Origin: Acidaminococcus hominis
GTDB taxonomy: Bacteria; Bacillota; Negativicutes; Acidaminococcales; Acidaminococcaceae
NCBI RefSeq assembly: GCF_021044795.1
Contig: NZ_JAJNOP010000003.1
Strand: one strand, 5' to 3'
DNA length: 64,000 bases
Shown here: in pieces, positions 50,672 through 59,249 of the stretch
How positions within the stretch are numbered: the stretch's first letter is position 1
Layout: each line of letters opens with the position of its first letter
The notes under the pieces: model-generated
Told to the model about the DNA's origin: nothing
The model's input: the letters and a program-made list of their open reading frames with translations, nothing else
The model's database searches: none
Position numbers and translations under genes: made by a program

Positions 50672-50690
50672 CTGGCCTCTTAAAAGTGAC

Positions 50691-50724
50691 AAAAATCCCT
50701 GCCCAAAAGGACAGGGATTTTTTT
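50691..50724. terminator. Bidirectional terminator between nhaC-type and TerB-like genes
   Basis: AAAAATCCCTG, ten-base loop, CAGGGATTTTTTT. Confidence 0.9.
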
Positions 50725-50738
50725 ACAGCAATATTTTC

Positions 50739-51146
50739 TTATGCGCCAAACACCAGCTGCCCAAACAGCTTCTGGGCTTCAATGTATTCCTGGGTGGCCT
50801 TTTCACAGCCCTTGGCAAATTCCTCGCCCACCCCAAAAATCTTGGTAGCCGTTGCAATCAATTTCCGTTCATCATCAGTAAAATGTTCATCGGCCAAAGC
50901 AAGACCAATCAGCTCCAGCACGATGATTTTCTTTTCCCGGGGGCTGCACTGGGCCGCCAGTTCTTTCATCAGGGCTTCCCCATCCTGCTGACAAGGCTCA
51001 TCATCATAAGGAATGTTCATTTCCTGACAATAGGCCTTAATGATCGTTTTCTCACTGTCCGAATAATCCCCATCGGAATTGCCAATGGTCTTGCACAAAT
51101 CCAAAAACATCTTTTTTTCCTGGTCTTTCAGCAAATTTAAATACAT
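50739..51146 (-). CDS. TerB-like cytoplasmic protein
   Basis: 135 residues, all helical, with Asp-rich SDGDYSDSEKTII and ADEHFTDDERKLI segments that match the two acidic, possibly metal-binding loops of TerB-like proteins. The molecular role of the family is unclear. AAAGGAGG precedes the ATG. A single gene. Confidence 0.72.
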   Translation of the reverse strand: MYLNLLKDQEKKMFLDLCKTIGNSDGDYSDSEKTIIKAYCQEMNIPYDDEPCQQDGEALMKELAAQCSPREKKIIVLELIGLALADEHFTDDERKLIATATKIFGVGEEFAKGCEKATQEYIEAQKLFGQLVFGA

Positions 51147-51455
51147 TTGAAAATCCTCCTTTAGCGAATAATCCGATTGTACGCCAGCTTCAGCCTATTA
51201 CCCACAGGATCAATTATACCCTGGAAAAGCTGTACCACTGCCGTCAGGGAAGCCTCTCTCCCCTGGCTCCGTGCCCCTCATACAGGAACTATCCTACTAC
51301 GCTAAGAAAGATTATTCAATATTTTCACGTTATTTCATTATATAATTTTCCATTTTTTATAGGAACTTTTTGCAACTCCTGAAAGACGGCAAATTCTACT
51401 AAACATACGGCAAAATTTCAAAAAACTCCCTGCCTTCACGGACAGGGAGTTTTAC
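51147..51455. other. 309-base gap upstream of the TerB-like gene
   Basis: It contains a minus-strand TATAAT (51213-51218) that may start the TerB-like transcript, AT-rich sequence, and the terminator of the HD gene at its right end. No gene or RNA structure is evident. Confidence 0.6.
51421..51453 (-). terminator. Terminator of the HD-domain gene
   Basis: Minus strand AAAACTCCCTG, ten-base loop, CAGGGAGTTTTT. Confidence 0.85.
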
Positions 51456-52001
51456 TTAGGCAAAAGGATTTTGCATTTTATGAAACAATTCCAAATAGGT
51501 CTGCTCCACCTGGGCAAAGGGCAGAACGGTATAGTCCACCGGCAAAAGGAGGGGGCTGGCCGAAGAGACCTCCTCCTCGTTTAAGAGCTGCCGCAGGTCG
51601 CTGCCTAGCAGTCCCCGGTCAATATCAAATACCTGCCGGCTTTCTTCCTCTGTTAGCGGGCTGCCCAAGAACTTGGTGAAAATCAGGTCCAGCAGGGCAT
51701 CCTCCTGCTCCCGGTAGCCCTTCAGCGTCCGCTTAAAGGGACTAGGTACGTCGGACAGGTAACATTCGCTGGCATCGTGGAGCAGTGCTCCCAGCGCCAC
51801 CCGGCGGCTATAGCCCCGGGCCAGGGCTTCCCGGGCACAGGCAATACAATGCTGCCCTACGGAATAAAACGTTTTTACATGGCCGTTGCCCCGGCAGATC
51901 AGGGACAGGGCATGGGCGATATCTTCCGGCACCAGTTGCTCCGGATCCGGCTGCACCGGGTCCACATGACGGCCTGTATAGGTGGTAATCCATGCGGTCA
52001 T
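51456..52001 (-). CDS. HD-domain phosphohydrolase
   Basis: 181 residues. The N-terminus (MTAWITTYTGRHVDP) resembles phage- and plasmid-type metal-dependent phosphohydrolases. HD ligands lie in YSVGQHCIACA (His), LLHDASECY (His-Asp) and IDRGLLGSD (Asp). Probably a nucleotide phosphohydrolase. The start follows GGAGGAGG; 19 upstream codons overlap the lysS terminator and are excluded. Confidence 0.85.
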   Translation of the reverse strand: MTAWITTYTGRHVDPVQPDPEQLVPEDIAHALSLICRGNGHVKTFYSVGQHCIACAREALARGYSRRVALGALLHDASECYLSDVPSPFKRTLKGYREQEDALLDLIFTKFLGSPLTEEESRQVFDIDRGLLGSDLRQLLNEEEVSSASPLLLPVDYTVLPFAQVEQTYLELFHKMQNPFA

Positions 52002-52026
52002 TTTCCCGCCTCCTCCCAATTTTTCC

Positions 52027-52062
52027 AAAAAAAAGGATGTACAGCCGCAGCTGCACACCCTT
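52027..52062 (-). terminator. lysS terminator
   Basis: Minus strand GGGTGTGCAGC, TGCG loop, GCTGTACATCC, then eight T, directly after the lysS stop. Confidence 0.85.
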
Positions 52063-52070
52063 TCATTATT

Positions 52071-54050
52071 TTAGCAAAGCTTGGCACCAGCAGGAATATG
52101 AGGATCTACCTGCAATAGCTGCAGTTTCCGATCTTCTCCTTCATGGTATTCTGCAGACAGCAGCATACCGCAGGATTCCACACCCATCATCTTCCGCGGA
52201 GGCAGATTGATGATGGCAATACAGGTCTTGCCAATCAAATCTTCCGGTTCATAGAAAGCGTGAATACCGCTCAGGATGGTCCGGTCCGTACCCGTTCCGT
52301 CATCCAGGGTAAACTGGAGCAGCTTTTTGCTCTTGGGCACTGCAAAGCAGTCTTTGACCTTCACAGCCCGGAAATCGCAGGCAGCGAAATTATCAAATTC
52401 CACCTGGTCCTCAAACAGCGGCTCAATGGTTACCTTGGAGAAGTCAATTTCCACAGGTACAGCGGCGCTTTGGACTTCCACTACTTTTTCCCCAGCAGCA
52501 GCGGGTACTTCCGCAGCCTTGTTGTCGGCTTTTTGGGCCTCCAGAGGTCTCATAGTGGGGAACAGCAGCACGTCACGGATGGAAACGGCTCCGGTCAGGA
52601 ACATTACCAGACGGTCGATGCCGATACCCAGACCGCCTGTAGGAGGCAGGCCATGCATCAGGGCATTGATGAAGTCTTCGTCCATCATGCCAGCTTCGTC
52701 GTCCCCGGCAGCCCGTTCTTCCACTTGTTTTTCAAACCGTTCTCTTTGGTCAATGGGGTCATTCAGTTCGGTAAAGCCATTGCACAGCTCCCGTCCATAA
52801 ATGAAGCCTTCAAAACGATCGGTAATTTCCGGATCGGCTTGGCTGCTTTTGGCCAAAGGAGAAATTTCCTTGGGATGGCCCGTAATAAATACCGGCTGCA
52901 CCAATTCTTTTTCTACGTATGCATCAAAGAAAGCGTTCAGGATTTTACCTACGCCCCAGGCAGGTTCGAAAGCCACATTGGCTTCCTTGGCCATTTTCCG
53001 GGCTTCTTCCACGTCCTTGACACTGGTAAAGTCCTTGCCGCTGTACTTCTTCACCGCTTCAATCATGGTCATCCGCGGCCAGGGAGGGGTCAGGTCGATT
53101 TCCGTACCTTCGTAGGAAATCTTCATGGTACCCAGTACCCGCTGTGCAGTTTCCGAAACGAGCTTTTCGGTAATGTCCATCATGGTATTGAAATCACCGT
53201 AAGCCTGATACAATTCCAGGGTGGTGAATTCCGGGTTGTGTTTGATGTCCATGCCTTCGTTGCGGAAGACGCGGCCCAATTCATATACCCGTTCCATGCC
53301 GCCTACAATCAGGCGCTTCAGGTTTAGTTCGGTAGCAATGCGCAGGTACAGGTCAATGTCCAAGGCATTGTGGTGGGTGACAAAAGGACGGGCCGTAGCA
53401 CCGCCGGAAATGGTGTTCAGAACCGGGGTTTCTACTTCCAGATAGCCTTCGTCATCCAAAATATGGCGGATACTCTTGATAATCTGGGTCCGTTTGATGA
53501 AGACCTCCCGGACTTCCGGATTTACAATCAGATCCACATAACGCTGGCGGTAACGGATTTCCTTGTCCTTCAGGCCGTGCCATTTTTCCGGCAGGGGTTT
53601 CAGGGCCTTGCTGAGGAATTCCAGTTTCTGTACGCGAATGGAAGGTTCACCCATATGGGTTTTGAAAACAACGCCTTCCACGCCTACAATATCGCCAATA
53701 TCCAGCAGTTTTACTACGCTGTAGGCGTCTTCGCCCATTTCGTCCTTGCGGACATACAGCTGAATCTTACCGGTTTTATCCTGCAAATCCATAAAGCAGG
53801 TTTTGCCATGGCCGCGGATGGCCATCAAACGGCCAGCCACCTTCACTACCGTACCGGCAGCTTCCATAGCTTCTACCTGATCATGTACTTCTTTGGTATG
53901 ATGGGTTACTTCATAGGCATGGCCAAACGGCAGAATGCCCTTTTCTTCCAGCTTCCGGGCTTTTTCCAGACGAACAGCCATTTGTTCGTTCAGTTCTTCT
54001 TCGCCCAAGCCTTCCTTTGCGTCCGTGGGGCTAATCTTTTCTTCGGACAT
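52071..54050 (-). CDS. lysS: Lysyl-tRNA synthetase (class II) with extra C-terminal tRNA-binding domain
   Basis: 659 residues instead of about 490-500. The N-terminal OB anticodon-binding domain (VKVAGRLMAIRGHGKTCFMDLQDKTG) is followed by the class II core with motif 2 (YELGRVFRNEG) and motif 3 (GLGIGIDRLVMF). After an Ala/Glu linker at about 520-550 there is a Trbp111/EMAPII-like OB domain (DFRAVKVKDCFAVPKSKKLL, INLPPRKMMGVESCGMLLSA) of the kind found at the end of MetG. It should add tRNA affinity. Co-transcribed with greA four bases upstream. Confidence 0.96.
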   Translation of the reverse strand: MSEEKISPTDAKEGLGEEELNEQMAVRLEKARKLEEKGILPFGHAYEVTHHTKEVHDQVEAMEAAGTVVKVAGRLMAIRGHGKTCFMDLQDKTGKIQLYVRKDEMGEDAYSVVKLLDIGDIVGVEGVVFKTHMGEPSIRVQKLEFLSKALKPLPEKWHGLKDKEIRYRQRYVDLIVNPEVREVFIKRTQIIKSIRHILDDEGYLEVETPVLNTISGGATARPFVTHHNALDIDLYLRIATELNLKRLIVGGMERVYELGRVFRNEGMDIKHNPEFTTLELYQAYGDFNTMMDITEKLVSETAQRVLGTMKISYEGTEIDLTPPWPRMTMIEAVKKYSGKDFTSVKDVEEARKMAKEANVAFEPAWGVGKILNAFFDAYVEKELVQPVFITGHPKEISPLAKSSQADPEITDRFEGFIYGRELCNGFTELNDPIDQRERFEKQVEERAAGDDEAGMMDEDFINALMHGLPPTGGLGIGIDRLVMFLTGAVSIRDVLLFPTMRPLEAQKADNKAAEVPAAAGEKVVEVQSAAVPVEIDFSKVTIEPLFEDQVEFDNFAACDFRAVKVKDCFAVPKSKKLLQFTLDDGTGTDRTILSGIHAFYEPEDLIGKTCIAIINLPPRKMMGVESCGMLLSAEYHEGEDRKLQLLQVDPHIPAGAKLC

Positions 54051-54054
54051 GAAA

Positions 54055-54564
54055 TCACTCCTTGGCTTTCTTCTTTTTGGTGGTGGGTTTGCTGATGGCT
54101 ACAATCTTATAGCTCAGTTCGCCGGCGGGAGTGGGTACCTTTACAACGGAATCCACTTTTTGTCCCAAAATGGCTTTGCCCACAGGGGATTCGTTGGAAA
54201 TCCGGGGCGGTTCAGCCATGGGATCGGCTTCGGTAGTACCTACAACGGTATATTCTTCCTGTTCGCCGGTTTCCATATCTTCAATCTTGACTTTGGAACC
54301 CAGGGAAACCACGCTTTTGTTGATTTCGGAATCTTTGATAACCTTGGCATTGCGTACCATCTTTTCCAAGGTCAGAATACGGCCTTCTACGAAAGCCTGT
54401 TCATTCTTGGCATCATCGTACTCGGAGTTTTCGCTGATATCACCATAGGAAATGGCAATCTTCAAGCGTTCAGCAACCTGCTGTCTTTTCTCGGAACGAA
54501 GATAATCCAGTTCATCTTCTAATTTTTTCAGACCTTCTTCGGTCAGTATCGTTTGTTCAGCCAT
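54055..54564 (-). CDS. greA: Transcription elongation factor GreA
   Basis: 169 residues. The N-terminal coiled-coil carries the acidic tip (GDISENSEYDDAKNEQ), and the C-terminal FKBP-like domain has VGTTEADP and ISNESPVGKAILGQ. It rescues backtracked RNA polymerase by stimulating RNA cleavage. The C-terminus ends in a Lys-rich tail. AAAGGAG precedes the ATG. First gene of greA-lysS. Confidence 0.96.
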   Translation of the reverse strand: MAEQTILTEEGLKKLEDELDYLRSEKRQQVAERLKIAISYGDISENSEYDDAKNEQAFVEGRILTLEKMVRNAKVIKDSEINKSVVSLGSKVKIEDMETGEQEEYTVVGTTEADPMAEPPRISNESPVGKAILGQKVDSVVKVPTPAGELSYKIVAISKPTTKKKKAKE

Positions 54565-54623
54565 TGTTCACGACTCCTTTATAGGCCTTAAGGCACTGCT
54601 TGCTTACTTAACGTATCTTGTAA

Positions 54624-54652
54624 ATTATAGGTTTTTACGCTCTTTTTGTCAA
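54624..54652 (-). promoter_or_regulatory. greA-lysS promoter
   Basis: Minus strand TTGACA (54647-54652), 17 bases, TATAAT (54624-54629): perfect consensus. Confidence 0.92.
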
Positions 54653-54827
54653 TCTTACGCCGCCAGAAGAACGTTATTTTGTTTCATTATATTAGGAAGT
54701 CTGCCGATAGGCTCTCCAACCAGCGGTTCTTTTCAGGTCCCGCTTCACACATTTTTTTACAAATTGCCGGGAAAGGAAATCCGCCAGTTTCCTGTCTGCA
54801 AACTTTCCTGAACAAATTCCCTTTTTC

Positions 54828-54856
54828 TTTATGCAATGATAAGAATGTGATATAAT
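54828..54856 (+). promoter_or_regulatory. Promoter of the class A PBP gene
   Basis: TTTATG (54828-54833), 17 bases, TATAAT (54851-54856). Confidence 0.55.
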
Positions 54857-54907
54857 ACCGATAAACTGAGTTCTGAACTTTATTCACTTTATTTAGGAGC
54901 TGACGCG

Positions 54908-57034
54908 ATGACAAGAAATTCCAACAAGAACTGGAAAGACCTTTTCGGTTCGAAAAATCCGCGCAGAAGAAAGAAATTAGGCAGCACGATTTTTTCTGCT
55001 GTTCTCGCTTTGATTCTGGTGGGCTTTTTATCGGTTGCCGCCTTTTTTGCCCTGGCAAAATTTACGACAGCCAAAATACTTTCCAAGGACATGGTTCCCA
55101 TGGCCTCCTCCCAATTTTTCTATGCCAATGGTGATTTGATCACCACCGTAGATTCGGAAGAAGACCGGATTCCCGTAACCATCGACAAGGTGCCCCAAAA
55201 CCTGCAAAACGCCTTTCTGGCCGCAGAAGATATCCGCTTCTACGAACACAGCGGTATCGACTTCCGGGGAATTGGCCGTGCCATCTACACCTACATCCGC
55301 TACGGCGAAGTCCAGGGCGGCAGTACCATTACCCAGCAGCTGGCCAAAAACTACTTCCTGACCCAGGAAAGAACCCTGACCCGGAAAATCCATGAGGCTT
55401 TTATTGCCCTGCAGATTGAGCAGAAGTACACCAAGAAGGAAATCCTGGAAATGTACATGAACCAGATTTACTTCGGCCAAGGTGCCTATGGTGTAGAAAC
55501 CGCTGCCAACACCTACTTCGGCAAGCACGTCCAGGACCTGGATTTGGCCCAATGTGCCATGATTGCCGGGATTCCCAAGAGCCCCAACTACTTCTCCCCC
55601 CTGGCCAACCCCAAAGCCGCCAAAGAACGGCAGCAGACCGTGCTGGACCAGATGGTCAAGTATGGGTTCATTACCCAGGAACAGGCAGACGCCGCCTACG
55701 CAGAACCCCTGACCTACAAGAGTCTTAACGACAGCCCGGGTTCCAAGAAGTACTTCATTGATTACTGCATCCAGATTCTGGTGGACAAATATGGTCCCGA
55801 TGCCGTGTATAAACAAGGCCTGAAGGTCTATACCTCCCTGGATCCTGAAATGCAGAAAGCAGCCGAAGAAGCCGCTGCCCTGACCCCCACCTACTACACC
55901 GATGACAACAAATTGAAGCAGCCCCAGTCGGCCATTGTGGCTATCGATCCTCAGACCGGCTACATCCGGGCCATGATCGGCGGCCGGGGTTCCGACCAGT
56001 TCAACCGTGCAGTCATGGCTGAACGCCAGCCCGGTTCTGCTTTCAAAGCCTTTGTGTATCTGAATGCCCTGGAACACGGCGCCACCCCCAATGACATTGT
56101 GGATGACTCCCCCATTCCCGGCAATTGGAATCCCCAGAACTTTGACCGCCGCTTCCACGGCCGGATGACCCTGCGTACGGCCCTGACCTATTCCTACAAC
56201 GTGCCTGCGGTCAAGATCAGTGAGAAGTACGGCAACAGCAATGTCCTGGCCCTGGCCAAGAAAATGGGCATCACCACCCTGGTAGAAGACGGACCCCAAT
56301 CCGACAACAACTCTGCCATGGCTTTGGGCGGCCTGACCCACGGCGTAACGCCGCTGGAAATGGCCGGTGCCTACGGCGCCATTGCCAACATGGGCAAATA
56401 CAACAAACCCACTCCCATCGTGAAGATTCTGGACCGGAACGGCAAGGTTCTGTACGAACATAAGGACGACCCCGTAACTGTCTGCAAGCCTTCCAGCGCC
56501 TATATGCTGATTTCAATGATGCGGGATGTAATGACCCGCGGCACAGGCCGGGCAGCTGCCATTAACCGTCCTGCGGCCGGCAAGACCGGTACCACCAGTG
56601 AATACCGGGATGCCTGGTTTGTGGGCTTTACTCCCAACCTGGCCTGCGCAGTCTGGATTGGTGATGACAACAACGACTCCCTGGGTGAAATGACCGGCGG
56701 CGGCGAACCTGCCGTGCTGTGGCGCACCTTTATGAGCCGTGCGGTAGCAGAACTGCCCCGGGAAGATTTCGAAGCCCCTGCCGGCTTCAAGATGCCTGCA
56801 GCCAAGGCTGAACCTCCTGCCCAGGATACCAAGAAGGACGACAAGAAAAAGACCGACGACAAGGATAAGAAGACAACGGACAAGAAGAACGCCAACACCA
56901 GCAGTGATGACACCTCTTCCAACAATGACGAGGATGCCCTGCCAGGAGGCGGCAATGTTCCCAAACCGCCTTCTTCTTCCAGCGGTTCCAAGAGCAGCGC
57001 TGCACCTCCTCCGGTGCGCCCGCCCAAGCAATAA
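54908..57034 (+). CDS. Class A penicillin-binding protein (PBP1A type)
   Basis: 708 residues. A cytoplasmic basic tail and one transmembrane anchor (about 25-50) precede the glycosyltransferase 51 domain (AFLAAEDIRFYEHSGIDFRG with catalytic Glu, then QGGSTITQQLAKN) and the transpeptidase domain (SxxK in QPGSAFKAF, SYN, KTG in AAGKTGTT). The last roughly 80 residues are a low-complexity tail rich in Lys/Asp, then Ser/Pro. It polymerises and cross-links peptidoglycan outside the inner membrane. AGGAG precedes the ATG. A single gene. Confidence 0.95.
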   Translation: MTRNSNKNWKDLFGSKNPRRRKKLGSTIFSAVLALILVGFLSVAAFFALAKFTTAKILSKDMVPMASSQFFYANGDLITTVDSEEDRIPVTIDKVPQNLQNAFLAAEDIRFYEHSGIDFRGIGRAIYTYIRYGEVQGGSTITQQLAKNYFLTQERTLTRKIHEAFIALQIEQKYTKKEILEMYMNQIYFGQGAYGVETAANTYFGKHVQDLDLAQCAMIAGIPKSPNYFSPLANPKAAKERQQTVLDQMVKYGFITQEQADAAYAEPLTYKSLNDSPGSKKYFIDYCIQILVDKYGPDAVYKQGLKVYTSLDPEMQKAAEEAAALTPTYYTDDNKLKQPQSAIVAIDPQTGYIRAMIGGRGSDQFNRAVMAERQPGSAFKAFVYLNALEHGATPNDIVDDSPIPGNWNPQNFDRRFHGRMTLRTALTYSYNVPAVKISEKYGNSNVLALAKKMGITTLVEDGPQSDNNSAMALGGLTHGVTPLEMAGAYGAIANMGKYNKPTPIVKILDRNGKVLYEHKDDPVTVCKPSSAYMLISMMRDVMTRGTGRAAAINRPAAGKTGTTSEYRDAWFVGFTPNLACAVWIGDDNNDSLGEMTGGGEPAVLWRTFMSRAVAELPREDFEAPAGFKMPAAKAEPPAQDTKKDDKKKTDDKDKKTTDKKNANTSSDDTSSNNDEDALPGGGNVPKPPSSSSGSKSSAAPPPVRPPKQ

Positions 57035-57084
57035 AAGAAATCCCATCAGAACGTCCAAATGGACCTCTGATGGGATTTCTTTTT
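57034..57084 (+). terminator. Terminator of the PBP gene
   Basis: AAAGAAATCCCATCAGA, loop, TCTGATGGGATTTCTTTTT, starting at the stop codon. Confidence 0.9.
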
Positions 57085-57189
57085 AGGTTAAAGCAACTTT
57101 ATGTCTAAGTCTCCTGTGCCGCTTAAAAGGGAAATATGTCCCTGCTGAAGCCTTCTACAAAAGAGCTTAACCTATCCTCCCTTAAACGT

Positions 57190-57223
57190 AAAAATCCGGG
57201 TGCCTAGCGGCACCCGGATTTTT
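57190..57223. terminator. Terminator of the carboxyltransferase gene
   Basis: AAAAATCCGGGTGCC, TAGC loop, GGCACCCGGATTTTT. Confidence 0.92.
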
Positions 57224-57226
57224 GTT

Positions 57227-58579
57227 TTATCTGTTGTTTTTGAAGAAAGCCAGGGCTACTTCAGGGAACAGTGCATAGGACAGCACATCTTCCACGGTAG
57301 CATTAGGATAACCCTTGGCTGCCAGGTCGGCACGCATCTTTTCCATTTGCGGAGCGATGTCATCAGCCGGTCTGTAGGTAATGGGTTCTTCGCCTTTCTT
57401 CAGGACCAGTTTCTTCAGTTCTTCGCTGATGGGTCCCGGAGTCTTGCCGTATTTGCCGCGCACGATATCTTTTACTTCCTTCGGAATCATCTTGTACCGG
57501 CCGAACATAACGTTCAGGGTAGCCATGGAGCCTACAATCTGGCTGGAAGGAGTTACCAGCGGAGGATAACCCAGGTCAGCACGAACTTTCGGCATTTCCT
57601 TCAGCAGGTCTTCGTACTTATCGGCAACACCTTGTTCAGTCAGCTGCTTACGCAGGTTGCTGAGCATACCGCCAGGAATCTGGAAGCTCAGAACCTGAGG
57701 ATTGATGCCAATGTTGGTGTTCAGATTGAAAGTCTTTTCCAGATCTGCACGAACCTTCTTGAAATGGTCGGCAATCGGATACAGCTTGTTCACATCAATT
57801 TTAGTATCCCGTTCAGTACCTTGCAGGGTGTAGACCAGGGATTCGGTGCAGGTATGGCTGGTGCTTTCAGCAAAGGGAGACATGGCAGTATCCACAATGT
57901 CAGCGCCGGCTTCTACAGCCTTCAGAATGGTCATAGCGCCCATGCCGCTGGTGCAGTGGGAATGTACGTTGATGGGGATGTTGATTTCTTTCTTCAGGGC
58001 AGATACCAGAGAGTAGCAGGCATAGGGAGCCAGCAGACCGGACATATCTTTGATGCAGATGGAATCTGCGCCCATTTCCACCAGTTCCTTGGCCAGCTTC
58101 AGATAGTCGCTGTCCTTATGGTACGGGCTGATGGTGTATACCAGGGTGCCCTGGGCATGTGCGCCGGCAGCCTTGGTTGCCTTCATAGCCGTTTCCAGGT
58201 TCCGGGTATCATTGAAAGCATCAAAAATACGGATGATGTCGATACCGTTATCTACGCTGCGTTTCACGAATTCGCTAACCACATCATCGGCGTAATGGTT
58301 GTAGCCCAGGATGTTTTGGCCGCGGAGCAGCATTTGCAGTTTGGTGTTCTTAACGTGTTTACGGATGGTACGCAGGCGTTCCCAGGGATCTTCGTTCAGG
58401 AAGCGCAGGCAGGAGTCAAACGTTGCGCCGCCCCAAGCTTCCAAAGCGTAGAAGCCGCAGTCATCCAGGGCTTCCAGTACAGGAAGCATATCGCTGGTAC
58501 GCATTCTGGTAGCGCAGATGGACTGATGACCATCTCTCAGGACCGTTTCCACAATTTTAACGGGATTCGGATTATTCAT
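57227..58579 (-). CDS. Pyruvate/oxaloacetate carboxyltransferase subunit without biotin domain
   Basis: 450 residues. This is the carboxyltransferase (PycB/OadA/5S transcarboxylase) TIM barrel: ETVLRDGHQSI, the metal-binding region near KDMSGLLAPYACY (with the carbamylated-Lys type KDM) and INVHSHCTSGMG (His-x-His). The C-terminal conserved region continues to about residue 440, but the C-terminal biotinyl domain of OadA is absent and must be supplied by another protein. It carries CO2 between oxaloacetate/pyruvate and biotin, in decarboxylase or carboxylase complexes. GGAGGT precedes the ATG. A single gene. Confidence 0.92.
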   Translation of the reverse strand: MNNPNPVKIVETVLRDGHQSICATRMRTSDMLPVLEALDDCGFYALEAWGGATFDSCLRFLNEDPWERLRTIRKHVKNTKLQMLLRGQNILGYNHYADDVVSEFVKRSVDNGIDIIRIFDAFNDTRNLETAMKATKAAGAHAQGTLVYTISPYHKDSDYLKLAKELVEMGADSICIKDMSGLLAPYACYSLVSALKKEINIPINVHSHCTSGMGAMTILKAVEAGADIVDTAMSPFAESTSHTCTESLVYTLQGTERDTKIDVNKLYPIADHFKKVRADLEKTFNLNTNIGINPQVLSFQIPGGMLSNLRKQLTEQGVADKYEDLLKEMPKVRADLGYPPLVTPSSQIVGSMATLNVMFGRYKMIPKEVKDIVRGKYGKTPGPISEELKKLVLKKGEEPITYRPADDIAPQMEKMRADLAAKGYPNATVEDVLSYALFPEVALAFFKNNR

Positions 58580-58626
58580 TACTCAACCTCCTAAATTGGT
58601 ACTTCATAGCCTATCTATACTCTGGT

Positions 58627-58656
58627 ATTATAACATAATCCCCTACAGTACGGTAA
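58627..58656 (-). promoter_or_regulatory. Promoter of the carboxyltransferase gene
   Basis: Minus strand TTACCG (58651-58656), 18 bases, TATAAT (58627-58632). Confidence 0.6.
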
Positions 58657-58840
58657 TATATTCTGGGTTATCCTATTTATTAGATAACTCTTATCTTTCG
58701 CCAAACCCGCACCAAGCCTGGGTCTGTATGACAAACGAAGCCGGCGCGCCCAGCCTTTCAAAGGCTGAAACGCAGCCGGCTGTCTTTGGGTTTACCCTTA
58801 GTCAAGGGGTTGCTGCAGTATAAAGCAAGGCCCCAAAGCC

Positions 58841-59080
58841 CTACTTTTCAAAATTCCAAGGGTAGTCCATTTTATCGGTCCACTGCCCTTCCCGGTCCTG
58901 GTAATAGCCCCGGACCCGGGGAATGGAACCGCCTGCCAGCCACTCCTTGTCGTAAAGTTTCTCTGGAGGGATATTCAGCTTGGCGCTTTCCTTCTCCAGC
59001 CAGCCGGCATACTGCAGAATCAGCGGGGTATCATAGCGGCCTTCCTGTTCCAGCCGTTTGATAAATTCTTCTTTGTCCAT
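58841..59080 (-). CDS. Small protein of unknown function
   Basis: 79 residues, start MDKEEFIKRLEQEG behind AAGGAGG; ten upstream in-frame codons are excluded. The protein is charged, with many aromatic residues near the C-terminus (RGYYQDREGQWTDKMDYPW). No signal peptide or motif that I recognise. The flanking 58739-58790 region holds a large GC-rich stem (AGCCGGC / GCCGGCT with a nested CAGCCTTT / AAAGGCTG) of uncertain purpose. Confidence 0.7.
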   Translation of the reverse strand: MDKEEFIKRLEQEGRYDTPLILQYAGWLEKESAKLNIPPEKLYDKEWLAGGSIPRVRGYYQDREGQWTDKMDYPWNFEK

Positions 59081-59187
59081 TATACCGCCTCCTTTTTCTG
59101 CCCTGAACACTCCCTTTATCTTACCATGCTTTCTGCCCTAAGGACAGCAAAAAGCAAAACCCGGACCGAAAATTGCTTTCCAGTTAT

Positions 59188-59226
59188 GAAAAAACCGCAC
59201 GGAGGAAATCTCCATGCGGTTTTTTA
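59188..59226 (-). terminator. groEL terminator
   Basis: Minus strand AAAACCGC, GGAG and CTCC inner arms, GCGGTTTTTT. Confidence 0.85.
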
Positions 59227-59249
59227 AGGTTCAGAAACCTAGCTGATGC

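Larger units (their letters stand above)
54565..54907. other. 343-base divergent gap between greA and the penicillin-binding protein gene
   Basis: It contains the greA promoter at the left and the PBP promoter at the right. In between is a nested inverted repeat (GGAAAG-GAAA and TTTC-CTTTCC, at about 54769-54807) with no obvious role. No gene is seen. Confidence 0.65.

Noticed and set aside
55028..56461. 477-codon frame opposite the penicillin-binding protein
   Set aside because: Antisense shadow of a gene with all transpeptidase and glycosyltransferase motifs intact.
58739..58790. GC-rich nested stem considered as a terminator or RNA element
   Set aside because: No T-run follows on either strand and no transcript assignment is possible; kept only as a remark under the adjacent small gene.
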